Shown: positions 8,322-15,645, counted from the first letter of the stretch. The stretch: DNA of 29,413 nucleotides from Pseudomonadota bacterium (GCA_023399635.1 JAEWOP010000212.1:1-29413); one strand, 5' to 3'. Numbers and translations: made by a program. Notes: generated by a model from the letters alone, not told the origin.

Positions 8322-9080
8322 TCATTGCATGTCCTTGAGTTCGGTGTATGCGCCGCGATAGCGCTCGATAGCCTGATCACGCTGCTCGGCATCCGCCGGC
8401 GTCATGCGACGAGGCCCAAGAAGATCGTTGGGATTTGCGATCTGGGCTGCGAGGTTGCGCTGGCTGGCACAGCCGAAGTTGTGGTAATTCTTGTTCTCCA
8501 CCGTGTTCAGCGTCAGGTCCGCCGGCCATTCGCCGCAAGGGCCGACCTGCGCGGTGATCGCAACGTAGCTCAGACGGACAGGCGCCGCGGCACCGTAACC
8601 TCTCGCCTCATAGCCCGTGTGAAGGATCCGGTTCTTTGGCACGCCCATGCGCACCAGCAAGCGGCGAACATCGCTTGCCGCAGCGGCCGCGGCGCCCGAG
8701 TTGATGGCGCCCTGCGGCGTAATAATACGGATGATGCCCTTCGACGACCGGATATACTCCGACGCAAAACCTGCAATGACTTCGCTTTGGCCGCGGGTGA
8801 GACCCTGGTCGCCGGCAGCGATCGGGATATCGATCGTCTTTTCGCCTTCGCCGACCACGATCGGATGTCGGGTGCGGTAGTCATCTGGCAAGGAGCTTGT
8901 TGTCATCCCATCGCGGTTGGCACAGCTGCCGAGCAGGGTCGACATCCCAAGAAAGACCACAGCTGCAGATATCCGCCCGGCCTTCGAGATCCTCGCTGTT
9001 GCCGGTGTGTTGTCCATGAGCCGCCGCCTCTCCTGAGCCGCTGTCGAAGCCGCCGATGTCTTTCGTTCCACGCGCGTCAT
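8322..9080 (-). CDS. cpaD: Tad pilus lipoprotein CpaD
   Basis: An outer-membrane lipoprotein, thought to stabilise or target the CpaC secretin. The lipobox is LLGSC (Cys53 from the long start). It is followed by DGMTTSSLPDDYRTRHPIVV and the family's periplasmic domain, ending near CASQRNLAAQIANPNDL; the DYRTRHPI and NLAAQ(I/V)ANP motifs are typical of CpaD. ATG 9080 overlaps the cpaC stop as ATGA, suggesting translational coupling. However, an internal ATG at 9017 has a better AGGAGAGG site and leaves a signal peptide of normal length, so it may be the true start. Either way it belongs between cpaC and cpaE in the pilus operon. Confidence 0.9.
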   Translation of the reverse strand: MTRVERKTSAASTAAQERRRLMDNTPATARISKAGRISAAVVFLGMSTLLGSCANRDGMTTSSLPDDYRTRHPIVVGEGEKTIDIPIAAGDQGLTRGQSEVIAGFASEYIRSSKGIIRIITPQGAINSGAAAAAASDVRRLLVRMGVPKNRILHTGYEARGYGAAAPVRLSYVAITAQVGPCGEWPADLTLNTVENKNYHNFGCASQRNLAAQIANPNDLLGPRRMTPADAEQRDQAIERYRGAYTELKDMQ

Positions 9081-10567
9081 TTGTAGATGAACCCGACATT
9101 GCCTTCATAAGGAAGGGCAGGAGGTGGTGCGTCCTTGCGGCCGTAGATGCGGTTCACGTGTCCAAGGAAGACGCTGGCGACATCGCTGGCGGGGTTGAAA
9201 TTGTCGTCCGGACGCGACAGCTCGTTGCGAGCCACGGGGCGGACGAGGTAAGGCGTCGCGATGATGACGAGTTCGGTTTCCGTGCGTTCAAGGGTCTTCC
9301 CACGGAAGAGCGCGCCGACGATCGGCAGCTTAGATGCACCAGGCGTCCCGCTTGATCCTTGCTGCACGTCGTCGCGGATCAGACCCGCGAGCGCAATGGA
9401 GCCGCCAGAGGGTAGCTCCACGACGGTCTCCGCGTCACGTCGCCGAAATTCTACTCCGGCGCCATTGGATACAGGCTCGGATACCTTTGTCTGAATTCGG
9501 AGGCTGATCCGCCCGGAGGAGAGCACGGTGGGCGTAAAGCCAAGCGAGATTCCGTAATCATAGGATGTGATCGTCGAGTCTCCGTCGGCATTTCGCGTGC
9601 TGTAAAGCCGTTGGCCACCCGAATTGAAGGTTGCAGACTGACCGGAGATTGCGGTCAGGGTAGGCTCTGCCAGGGTTCTGATAGCCTTCGCCTGCTCCAG
9701 TGCGCTCAACGCAGTCTCGATTCCAAGCCGCCCGACGCGCCCGGCGATGGTGCCGTCCAGTCCTGCGCTTCCTGCTCCGATCGTCAGTACATCGAGGCCG
9801 GATCCCGATCCCGAAGGCAGGCGTGTAAAGCTGTTGTCGAAACCGAGCTGCTTCAGGACCTCACGGCGGATTTCAGCGACCGTTACCTTAAGCGTTACCT
9901 GGTCCTCGCCCTCGATCGTCAGCATGTTGACGACCTGGGACTTTTGCCGGCCTTCCGCATAGAGCGCTACAGCGCCGTCGCCTGTGGCATTGCTGCTGGC
10001 GACTTCCGTGCGGGTGGTGGCCTCCCCGCCGGTCAGGAAGATGTTGGCGAGCTTGGTTGCCTGCGTCGCGTCTTGGGGCGTCCTGACGGTACCGCTCAGG
10101 ACGATGTTGTCGGAGATGATCTCGACCTTGATGTTGGAATCCGGCAAGAAACGACGCAGGTTCGTTTCCAGGCCAGAAATGTCACGCTCTATCTCAAGAT
10201 CGAGGCTGACGAGCTCCTCGCCGTTGCGCCCGAAGATGAAGATATTCGTTTGGCCGACGGTCTTGCCGAAGAGGTAGATCCGGCGCGAGGTGCGCGTGAC
10301 GGCATCCGCCATGGTCGGATCGGCCACGAGAATATCATGCGCATCGGCCGGCAAATCCACCACCAGCGCCTTGTTCAAGCCGAGCTTCAGACGCTTGCGG
10401 ACGCCTTGGCCCGCTTCGTTGATGCGGACGATGGCATTGTCCTGAGTTGCTGCCTGAGCAGAAGGCGCATGCCCGTGCACGATTGCGAACGGACCACCGG
10501 CAAAGGCGAGGCAAAAGGCCAGACTTGCATGCACCGAGCTCTTCAACAAACGTTTCATCTGATCCAC
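9077..10567 (-). CDS. cpaC: Tad pilus outer-membrane secretin CpaC (RcpA)
   Basis: Forms the multimeric outer-membrane pore through which the pilus leaves. In order (496 residues): a signal peptide to about residue 40 (cut near SAQA), the pilus/secretin N-terminal domain (about 55-128), a BON-like domain (about 130-180), and the secretin core from about 222 to 465. The core includes LAEPTLTAISGQSATFNSGG and VELPSGGSIALAGLIRDD, both typical secretin beta-strand motifs. The GTG at 10567 has GGAG seven nt upstream and is used here; ATG 10558 (MKRLLKS) is the alternative. It lies 13 nt after cpaB and overlaps cpaD by 4 nt. Confidence 0.95.
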   Translation of the reverse strand: MDQMKRLLKSSVHASLAFCLAFAGGPFAIVHGHAPSAQAATQDNAIVRINEAGQGVRKRLKLGLNKALVVDLPADAHDILVADPTMADAVTRTSRRIYLFGKTVGQTNIFIFGRNGEELVSLDLEIERDISGLETNLRRFLPDSNIKVEIISDNIVLSGTVRTPQDATQATKLANIFLTGGEATTRTEVASSNATGDGAVALYAEGRQKSQVVNMLTIEGEDQVTLKVTVAEIRREVLKQLGFDNSFTRLPSGSGSGLDVLTIGAGSAGLDGTIAGRVGRLGIETALSALEQAKAIRTLAEPTLTAISGQSATFNSGGQRLYSTRNADGDSTITSYDYGISLGFTPTVLSSGRISLRIQTKVSEPVSNGAGVEFRRRDAETVVELPSGGSIALAGLIRDDVQQGSSGTPGASKLPIVGALFRGKTLERTETELVIIATPYLVRPVARNELSRPDDNFNPASDVASVFLGHVNRIYGRKDAPPPALPYEGNVGFIYK

Positions 10568-10580
10568 GTTCCGGCTCCGT

Positions 10581-11384
10581 TCACTGCGTGTTGGTCTGCG
10601 GCTGAGAGTTCACGATCGAACCCGACTTGATGACCTGAATTTCGGCCTTGCCGCCGCCGTTCAACAGGTAGTCTGCCGCCACCGTATCGGCCTCCTGGGC
10701 ATCTGCGACCGAACGCAGTGCAAGCGTGAGGCGGTCTGCCATCTGCTGTGCCACGACGATCACCTTTGCCTGATCCGGCGTCAGCTCGAGCGTGGCGGTG
10801 GTTCCGACAACGGTCTTTGCGCCGTCCTGACTCTCCTGGATCTGCTGGTCGATCGCCAGAACACGGACGTTTGACAGGACCTCCTCCGTGAGGAAACGCC
10901 CCTCGTCGTTACGGCGAACCATGATCACGTCAACGCGGTCGTTTGGCAGCACAAAGCCGCCGGCGCCGGTAGCAACGGAAATCTCCGTGGCGACCGCACG
11001 TTTCCCGGCCGGCAGGAGCGACGACATGATGCGGTTTGAAGAGTCAGCGATTTTTTCGCCACGGATCGGCTCACCTTCGAAGATCGGCAACCGCACGACC
11101 ATGCCGTTCAGCTCGGAGATTGCCTGCGGCTTTGCCTGCTCCGTAATGAAGCCTTCCACGACGCCGTCTTGTGGCCAGGGAAGCCAGCGCAGCGATTCCT
11201 CGTTTAACCTGGTGCCGACGGGTAAATTGCCCACGGAGACCAGGACGTTGATTGACGGCTGCTGTTCAACGATGGTTTCGGCGATCTGTGGCGCGCTCGT
11301 GCCCGACAGGCGCATTGCGAGCACGCCGGCAAGGCCGGCTGCGACGACGGCCACGGCTAAAATGAGGAGACGAGCGGGCTTCAT
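10581..11384 (-). CDS. cpaB: Tad pilus assembly protein CpaB (RcpC)
   Basis: A periplasmic, inner-membrane-anchored factor needed for pilus assembly (267 residues). There is one N-terminal membrane helix (about 4-24). A SAF-type domain starts near residue 45, with VLVSVGNLPVGTRL and GEPIRGEKI. The RcpC/CpaB C-terminal domain follows, with GAGGFVLPNDRVDVIMV and ATLELTPDQAKVI, both characteristic of the family. ATG 11384 is chosen with TAGGAA just upstream; a ten-residue extension to 11414 lacks such a site. It is separated from cpaA by 109 nt holding a palindrome and a hairpin, so expression from here on may be set separately from pilin and peptidase. Confidence 0.94.
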   Translation of the reverse strand: MKPARLLILAVAVVAAGLAGVLAMRLSGTSAPQIAETIVEQQPSINVLVSVGNLPVGTRLNEESLRWLPWPQDGVVEGFITEQAKPQAISELNGMVVRLPIFEGEPIRGEKIADSSNRIMSSLLPAGKRAVATEISVATGAGGFVLPNDRVDVIMVRRNDEGRFLTEEVLSNVRVLAIDQQIQESQDGAKTVVGTTATLELTPDQAKVIVVAQQMADRLTLALRSVADAQEADTVAADYLLNGGGKAEIQVIKSGSIVNSQPQTNTQ

Positions 11385-11421
11385 GACGATTCCTAGCGGC
11401 TTCACTTGCCGCAAGAATGGT

Positions 11422-11432
11422 CACCAATGGTG
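11422..11432. promoter_or_regulatory. Short palindrome upstream of cpaB
   Basis: CACCAATGGTG is a perfect palindrome around one central base, about 40 nt before the cpaB start. It could be an operator for a secondary promoter in the cpaA-cpaB spacer. No convincing -35/-10 pair was found, so the role is speculative. Confidence 0.25.
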
Positions 11433-11458
11433 TAATTAGGGTTAATGGAATGACTATG

Positions 11459-11487
11459 GGCTTGGTAAACGAGGAGTTTACAAAGCC
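11459..11487 (-). other. Hairpin between cpaA and cpaB
   Basis: In the minus-strand mRNA, GGCTT-x-GTAAAC, a 5-nt loop, then GTTTAC-x-AAGCC gives an 11-pair stem with one mismatch. It starts 6 nt after the cpaA stop codon. No T-run follows, so it is more likely an RNA-processing or stabilising hairpin, or a weak attenuator, than a full terminator. Confidence 0.45.
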
Positions 11488-11493
11488 AGTACT

Positions 11494-12003
11494 CTATTTC
11501 AGCAGGTTCAAGGCGGCGACCGCGATGGGTGAGTCCCAGAACGTCATCATGCCGGCGATTCCGATGGCCACGCCATAGGGCACCTTTTTCGTCGTCAAGA
11601 TGTGGGTTGGAACCATCGCTTCGATAGAAGCGTAGCGATCAGCTTGCTTGCGGAGCAGCATGACTACCAGCGTGAGGCAACCACCCCAGAATGCAGTCTG
11701 AACAATGAAGGCAGCGAGAGAATGGCTGAACCCGAACCAAATTGCAGTTGCCGCCAGCAACTTGACGTCACCTCCTCCCATGAGGTGAGCAGCAAAAAAA
11801 CCGAAGCACACAGTCAAGACCAAGGCGCCCGCAACTAAGCTCATGCTGATCTCGGCCCAAGGCAAGCCGGAGACAGGCGCTATGATCGCGAAAGACGCTA
11901 TTAGGAAAAGCGGTATCCGGTTTGGGATCGTCATGGTCAAAAGATCGCTGACAGCAGCGATCAGCAAACAGAGCGGAGGAATAAGAAGAACCGCAGCACC
12001 CAT
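11494..12003 (-). CDS. cpaA: Prepilin peptidase CpaA (TadV)
   Basis: An inner-membrane aspartic prepilin peptidase (A24 family) that cleaves the leader of the Flp pilin and the TadE-type pseudopilins. The 169-residue protein is almost wholly hydrophobic with about five or six membrane helices. Both catalytic aspartates are visible: Asp20 in SDLLTMTIPNRI and Asp79 in the MGGGDVK motif (the GxGD box). It lacks the N-terminal methylase domain of PilD, as expected for TadV. The start ATG 12003 follows a strong GGAGGAAGG. It lies 86 nt after pilA with a hairpin between them. Confidence 0.93.
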   Translation of the reverse strand: MGAAVLLIPPLCLLIAAVSDLLTMTIPNRIPLFLIASFAIIAPVSGLPWAEISMSLVAGALVLTVCFGFFAAHLMGGGDVKLLAATAIWFGFSHSLAAFIVQTAFWGGCLTLVVMLLRKQADRYASIEAMVPTHILTTKKVPYGVAIGIAGMMTFWDSPIAVAALNLLK

Positions 12004-12046
12004 GACCTTCCTCCGTCGAAATGCTGTGACCTCAGCTATTGGCTAA

Positions 12047-12075
12047 CTTGATGGACATGAAAGCTGCCCATCAAG
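12047..12075 (-). other. Hairpin between pilA and cpaA
   Basis: CTTGATGG (12047-12054) and CCATCAAG (12068-12075) form a perfect 8-bp stem with a 13-nt loop in the pilA-cpaA spacer, and flanking GGC/GCC can extend it. A 3' hairpin after a pilin gene usually protects the abundant pilin message or partly stops transcription. There is no T-run, so the former is favoured. Confidence 0.45.
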
Positions 12076-12089
12076 CCGCGAGCCGATGG

Positions 12090-12275
12090 TCAATTGTGTG
12101 CGTTCTGAGCGGTATTCATCTTCGTTGAGAGCTTGTTGAATGTCTGGTTCAAAGAATTCCCAAGCGTAGACGCGCCGGCGATCAGCGCAACGGAGATGAG
12201 AGCGGCGATGAGGCCATACTCAATCGCAGTCGCACCGGACTCATCCTTGATAAAGCGGGCAAAAAATTTCGACAT
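12090..12275 (-). CDS. pilA: Flp-family type IVb pilin (PilA/CtpA)
   Basis: The major structural subunit of the Tad pilus, 61 residues as a precursor. The leader ends KDESG (residues 10-14), and CpaA is expected to cut after Gly14. The mature protein then begins ATAIEYGLIAALISVALI, with Glu at +5 and the adjacent Tyr that define Flp pilins, followed by the hydrophobic assembly helix and a short polar tail (mature length 47). ATG 12275 has a good GGAGAAA site; longer in-frame starts upstream are not pilin-like. It is the first gene of the pilus operon, with a 342-nt upstream region shared divergently with the secretin N-domain gene. Confidence 0.96.
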   Translation of the reverse strand: MSKFFARFIKDESGATAIEYGLIAALISVALIAGASTLGNSLNQTFNKLSTKMNTAQNAHN

Positions 12276-12617
12276 GCAATTTCTCCTACGGCACAGTGGA
12301 TTGGTCAGCATTCCCGACAACTTTTCGCGTTGCTCGGATGATGAGGAGCGTACCGCCGGACGATTGCGATCCACTTAAGGAAGATGCTTACGAAATAGTA
12401 AATCTACAGCGTGTGGTTGCGGGAGCCGGATCGAGAGATAAGCCTCTGACAAAGAATAGGAAAAATCACACGCCTCTTTGGCCCGAAGAGTTCTGCGAAC
12501 ATAATTCCTCTATACCGTAGCAAACAAGAGCTCTTTATAGGAACGTTCGCTTAAGTCTTCGTTCACCATTCTCGGCCCATTGTCGGGCTCTACTCGTCCA
12601 AGTCGAAAGCCCTCGGT
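12276..12617. promoter_or_regulatory. Divergent intergenic region upstream of pilA and the secretin N-domain gene
   Basis: This 342-nt gene-free region must hold the pilA promoter (minus) and the promoter of the plus-strand pilus genes. Visible elements are a perfect 10-nt palindrome AAGAGCTCTT (12526-12535), a GGAAC (12540-12544) followed 15 nt later by CGTT (12560-12563), which resembles but is one base short of an EcfG stress promoter, and TTAA-N7-TTCA (12551-12565), a degenerate CtrA-like box. None is strong enough to assign, and no good -35/-10 pair was found for pilA. Confidence 0.4.
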
Positions 12618-13034
12618 ATGATCCGAAGCCCGCTCTTCAGCCTTCCGCTCGCCATTGGCCTCGTCATGGGAGGCGTGGGCGCCTCCCATGCTCAGGACCA
12701 TGCGTCGGAGACCGATCTTCTGCGTGTTTTCATGAACCATGCACGGGTGTTGCGGCTCGACCGGCCTGTCAGCAAGGTCATCGTGGGGAACCCAAACGTT
12801 GCCGATGCGACGGTGGCTGATCCGACTACGATCGTACTAACCGGCCGCAGCTTCGGCACCACGAACCTCGTCCTTCTGGATAGCGACGGAAACGCGATCG
12901 CTGACGAACGGATCCTGGTCTCGATCGATGAAGGCAACACCGTGCGGGTATTCCGACAGACCGACCGAGTCATCCTTTCCTGCACGCCGAACTGCGAGCA
13001 GCATGTGGATTTACAAGCCAGCGCCGCGCCATAA
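12618..13034 (+). CDS. Stand-alone pilus secretin N-terminal-domain protein
   Basis: A 138-residue exported protein. Its signal peptide ends near GASHAQ (residues 21-26). It is followed by a single domain matching the secretin N-terminal domain of CpaC in this window (compare VIVGNPNVADATV with ILVADPTMADAVT, and GTTNLVLLDSDG with GQTNIFIFGRNG). The channel-forming core is absent. The C-terminus carries a close Cys pair, SCTPNCEQ, which may form a disulfide. The gene starts the plus-strand group diverging from pilA and precedes two TadE-type genes by 98 nt. It may act as a periplasmic adaptor or alternate ring for the secretin; function is unknown. The ribosome binding site is weak. Confidence 0.8.
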   Translation: MIRSPLFSLPLAIGLVMGGVGASHAQDHASETDLLRVFMNHARVLRLDRPVSKVIVGNPNVADATVADPTTIVLTGRSFGTTNLVLLDSDGNAIADERILVSIDEGNTVRVFRQTDRVILSCTPNCEQHVDLQASAAP

Positions 13035-13102
13035 GCGTCCGGGTTTGATCAAATCGAGGCCGTGAAGGCAACGGAATGTCAACAAAGAACCCATAGCATC
13101 GG

Positions 13103-13122
13103 CCAACTCATATCCGAGTTGG
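13103..13122 (+). other. Hairpin before the first TadE-type gene
   Basis: CCAACTC (13103-13109), a 6-nt loop, then GAGTTGG (13116-13122) form a perfect 7-bp stem ending about 10 nt before ATG 13133. The GGGA likely used as ribosome binding site overlaps the 3' edge of the stem, so folding could limit translation. It could also be the remains of a terminator. Confidence 0.35.
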
Positions 13123-13132
13123 GATACGGTTG

Positions 13133-13738
13133 ATGCCCGAGCCTCACGACAGATCCACCGAGCCTTCCGCCTCTTATCGGAAGCGAAAACTTCCAATCAG
13201 GCAACTGATGCGCTCGCGCGACGGTGCGGCTGCGATTGAATTCGCGCTTCTGGCGATCCCCTATTTCCTGATCGTTTTCGCCATCATCGAGACTTTCATC
13301 GCCTTCACCGGTGAGCAGCTGATCGCCAATGCTGTCGACACGATGGCTCGAAAATTCCGAACTGGGCAGATCACCGCCGCAAATACCAATGAGGCTGCCT
13401 TCCGCAGCCAGTTCTGCAGTGAAATCTCCATCCTCATTCAGTGCAGCGGTGACCAAAGCGATAAACTGATCCTTGATGTGCGCAGCTTTTCCACCTTTGC
13501 GGACATCCCAAAGACCATTCCCAGGGAAAGCGGCCACACCCTCGGCGATTTGACTGCCACGAATGTCTATCAGCCGGGCGGTGCCGGAACGATTAACATG
13601 CTGCGCGCCTATTACCGCTGGGAGATCGTCACGGATCTGGTTCGGCCTTATATCTCCACCATCCGCCCGTCGGACGGCTCTCTGCCCAAGGAATTTCTGA
13701 TCGTCGCCACCGCTGCCTACAAGAACGAGGGCTACTGA
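13133..13738 (+). CDS. tadE: TadE-family pseudopilin of the Tad pilus
   Basis: A 201-residue minor pseudopilin. A basic cytoplasmic leader ends SRDG31; the cut after Gly31 would leave AAAIEFALLAIPYFLIVFAI, with Glu at +5 and a single membrane helix, as in TadE/TadF proteins processed by TadV/CpaA. The periplasmic part (about 55-201) has two cysteines at about 95-107 (QFCSEI, IQCSGD). A TTG three bases upstream gives the same frame; ATG 13133 is preferred. It is followed after only 2 nt by a second TadE-like gene. Whether it is TadE or TadF in function cannot be settled from sequence. Confidence 0.85.
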   Translation: MPEPHDRSTEPSASYRKRKLPIRQLMRSRDGAAAIEFALLAIPYFLIVFAIIETFIAFTGEQLIANAVDTMARKFRTGQITAANTNEAAFRSQFCSEISILIQCSGDQSDKLILDVRSFSTFADIPKTIPRESGHTLGDLTATNVYQPGGAGTINMLRAYYRWEIVTDLVRPYISTIRPSDGSLPKEFLIVATAAYKNEGY

Positions 13739-13740
13739 TC

Positions 13741-14325
13741 ATGCAGGAAAAGGCGAGGCGATCCCGACACGGCCCGATGAGCCACATCCGGCGTCTGTGG
13801 AGCGACCGGAGCGGTGTCGGCGCTGTCGAATTTGCATTGATCGCACCGCTGCTGCTGATGATCTACATCACCGTCTTCGAGCTGACGATCGGATTGAGCA
13901 TTTCCAAACGTGTCACCCGCGCGTCAGGCACTATTGCAGATCTTGTCACGCAGCAGGAAGGCTCCATCACTAAGGCAACTTTGGCGACCATGGTGAACGT
14001 TGCCCAGAGCATTTTTGTCCCTTACGGAGTGCCGACAACGCACATCAAGATCACGGGCATTCAGGTTGAAGGCACGGCACCCAAAGTCAGGTGGTCCTGG
14101 GCTGAAAGCGGTGCTGCACCGCACGCGATCGGCAGCACGATTGATATTCCAGCAAACATGAAGGTGGCAGACGCGTTCATCGTCCATGCCGAGGTCTCTG
14201 TGCCGCACCAGCTCCTGATGTTCATGCCGGGGTTGATCCCGAGCGAGATGCGCAACATCACGATCAGTCGCGACTACTACTACCGCGCGCGCTCCGGTGA
14301 GGAGATCAAGTGCGGGGATTGCTGA
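13741..14325 (+). CDS. Second TadE/TadG-family pseudopilin
   Basis: A 194-residue paralogue of the preceding protein. The leader ends DRSG25, and the mature protein would begin VGAVEFALIAPLLLMIYITV with Glu at +5 and one membrane helix. The periplasmic domain ends in SGEEIKCGDC, with two cysteines near the terminus. The start at 13741 lies 2 nt after the previous stop, with GAGG about 10 nt upstream, so the pair is almost surely cotranslated. A later ATG (MSHIRRL, residue 13) is a possible shorter start. Likely a minor component needed for pilus assembly. No vWA domain is present, so it is not a full-size TadG. Confidence 0.83.
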   Translation: MQEKARRSRHGPMSHIRRLWSDRSGVGAVEFALIAPLLLMIYITVFELTIGLSISKRVTRASGTIADLVTQQEGSITKATLATMVNVAQSIFVPYGVPTTHIKITGIQVEGTAPKVRWSWAESGAAPHAIGSTIDIPANMKVADAFIVHAEVSVPHQLLMFMPGLIPSEMRNITISRDYYYRARSGEEIKCGDC

Positions 14326-14362
14326 CCTTCCATCGCCGCCCTTTGCTTCAATCGACGCCACG

Positions 14363-14385
14363 CTATATGTAACCGGATACCGGTT
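14363..14385 (+). promoter_or_regulatory. Candidate promoter and operator upstream of deoB
   Basis: A CTATAT hexamer (14363-14368) fits the alphaproteobacterial -10 element. An exact palindrome AACCGG-ATA-CCGGTT (14371-14385) begins two bases later, where the transcription start would fall. A weak -35 (CTTTGC, 14341-14346) is possible. A repressor site over the start would fit a nucleoside-inducible deo operon. The tadE-type genes end only 38 nt before the hexamer, so readthrough is also possible. Confidence 0.4.
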
Positions 14386-14424
14386 GCCGATGCTGCCGCC
14401 CTTTCTCACTTGTCCGGGTATTTC

Positions 14425-15645
14425 ATGGCGCGAGCCTTCCTGTTCGTTCTGGATTCTTTCGGCGTCGGCGGTGCCCGCGATGCAGAGGCTTATGGCGATC
14501 TTGGCGCGAACACGCTCGGACACATCGCTGAGTTTTGCGCAGCAGGTGCGGCAGACCGCGTGGGGCTCAGGGAAGGTCCGCTGAAGCTGCCAAACATGTC
14601 GTCCCTCGGTCTCCTGGAGATCGCACGGCTGGCGAGTGGTGAGGAACCCGCAGCCATGCCACGCCCGGAGCGGATCTTTGGCTTGCACGGAGCCGCCAAC
14701 GAGATCTCCCGCGGGAAGGACACGCCTTCCGGCCACTGGGAGATCGCCGGCACGCCGGTCATGTTCGACTGGGGCTATTTCGCCGCCGAAGGCGATGCGT
14801 TTCCACCCGAACTCGTTGATGCAATCTGCGCGGAGGGCAATGTCCCGGGCGTTCTTGGAAACTGCCATGCCTCGGGCACCGACATTATCGCAAGGCTGGG
14901 TGAAGAGCATATCCGGACCGGCAAGCCGATCTGCTATACCTCGAGTGACTCCGTGTTACAGATCGCGGCGCATGAAGCCCATTTCGGACTGGAGCGGCTG
15001 ATCGAGCTCAGCCAGACGGTTCGCCGCCTTGTCGACCCTCTCAACATCGGCCGTGTCATCGCGCGTCCGTTCATTGGTGAGACCGCGGACAGGTTCGAGC
15101 GAACCGGCAACCGCCGGGATTTCTCCGTACCGCCTCCGGAGCCCACGCTGCTCGACAGGGTCACACAGGCCGGCCGCACCGTTCATGCCGTCGGAAAGAT
15201 CGGCGACATCTTTGCCCATCAGGGCATATCACGAGCGGTCAAGGCCAACGGCAATGGCGCCCTCATGGCGGCGACGCTGGAGGCGATGGAGAGTGCTGTC
15301 GAGGGCGATCTGGTCTTCACGAACTTTGTCGATTTCGACCAGTTGTATGGCCATCGCCGCGATGTACCGGGCTATGCAGCGGCACTGGAACATTTCGACC
15401 GTATGCTTCCGGAAGTTCACCGGCGGCTGCGGCCGGGGGATCTCGTCGTACTCACAGCCGATCATGGTTGTGATCCGACCTGGCGAGGAACCGACCATAC
15501 CCGTGAACGCGTGCCGATCATGGCCTTCGGCCCCGGCATCCGCTCGCGTGACATCGGCCTTCGTCCGACATTCGCGGATATCGGAGAGACGGTGGCGGCC
15601 CATCTTGGCTTGCCCGCGGGTTCGCATGGATGGAGTTTCCTTTGA
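14425..15645 (+). CDS. deoB: Phosphopentomutase DeoB
   Basis: Interconverts (deoxy)ribose-1-phosphate and -5-phosphate in nucleoside catabolism; cytosolic, Mn-dependent, alkaline phosphatase superfamily. At 406 residues it equals the family norm. The N-terminal metal site VLDSFGVGG (8-16), the conserved KDTPSGHWE (98-106, around the phosphorylated Thr), and the C-terminal metal motifs TADHGCDPT and GTDHTRE are all intact. ATG 14425 (MARAFLF) is the conserved family start; an in-frame start at 14410 adds five residues without better signals. It is the first gene of deoB-add-upp and overlaps the probable add start by 4 nt. It supplies DeoC, encoded on the opposite strand in this window, with deoxyribose-5-phosphate. 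Confidence 0.96.
   Translation: MARAFLFVLDSFGVGGARDAEAYGDLGANTLGHIAEFCAAGAADRVGLREGPLKLPNMSSLGLLEIARLASGEEPAAMPRPERIFGLHGAANEISRGKDTPSGHWEIAGTPVMFDWGYFAAEGDAFPPELVDAICAEGNVPGVLGNCHASGTDIIARLGEEHIRTGKPICYTSSDSVLQIAAHEAHFGLERLIELSQTVRRLVDPLNIGRVIARPFIGETADRFERTGNRRDFSVPPPEPTLLDRVTQAGRTVHAVGKIGDIFAHQGISRAVKANGNGALMAATLEAMESAVEGDLVFTNFVDFDQLYGHRRDVPGYAAALEHFDRMLPEVHRRLRPGDLVVLTADHGCDPTWRGTDHTRERVPIMAFGPGIRSRDIGLRPTFADIGETVAAHLGLPAGSHGWSFL

Noticed and set aside
9611..10630. 339-residue plus-strand frame
   Set aside because: Antisense shadow of the secretin gene cpaC.
13924..14910. 328-residue minus-strand frame
   Set aside because: Crosses the ends of the TadE-type gene and deoB in antisense; both plus-strand genes are well supported.
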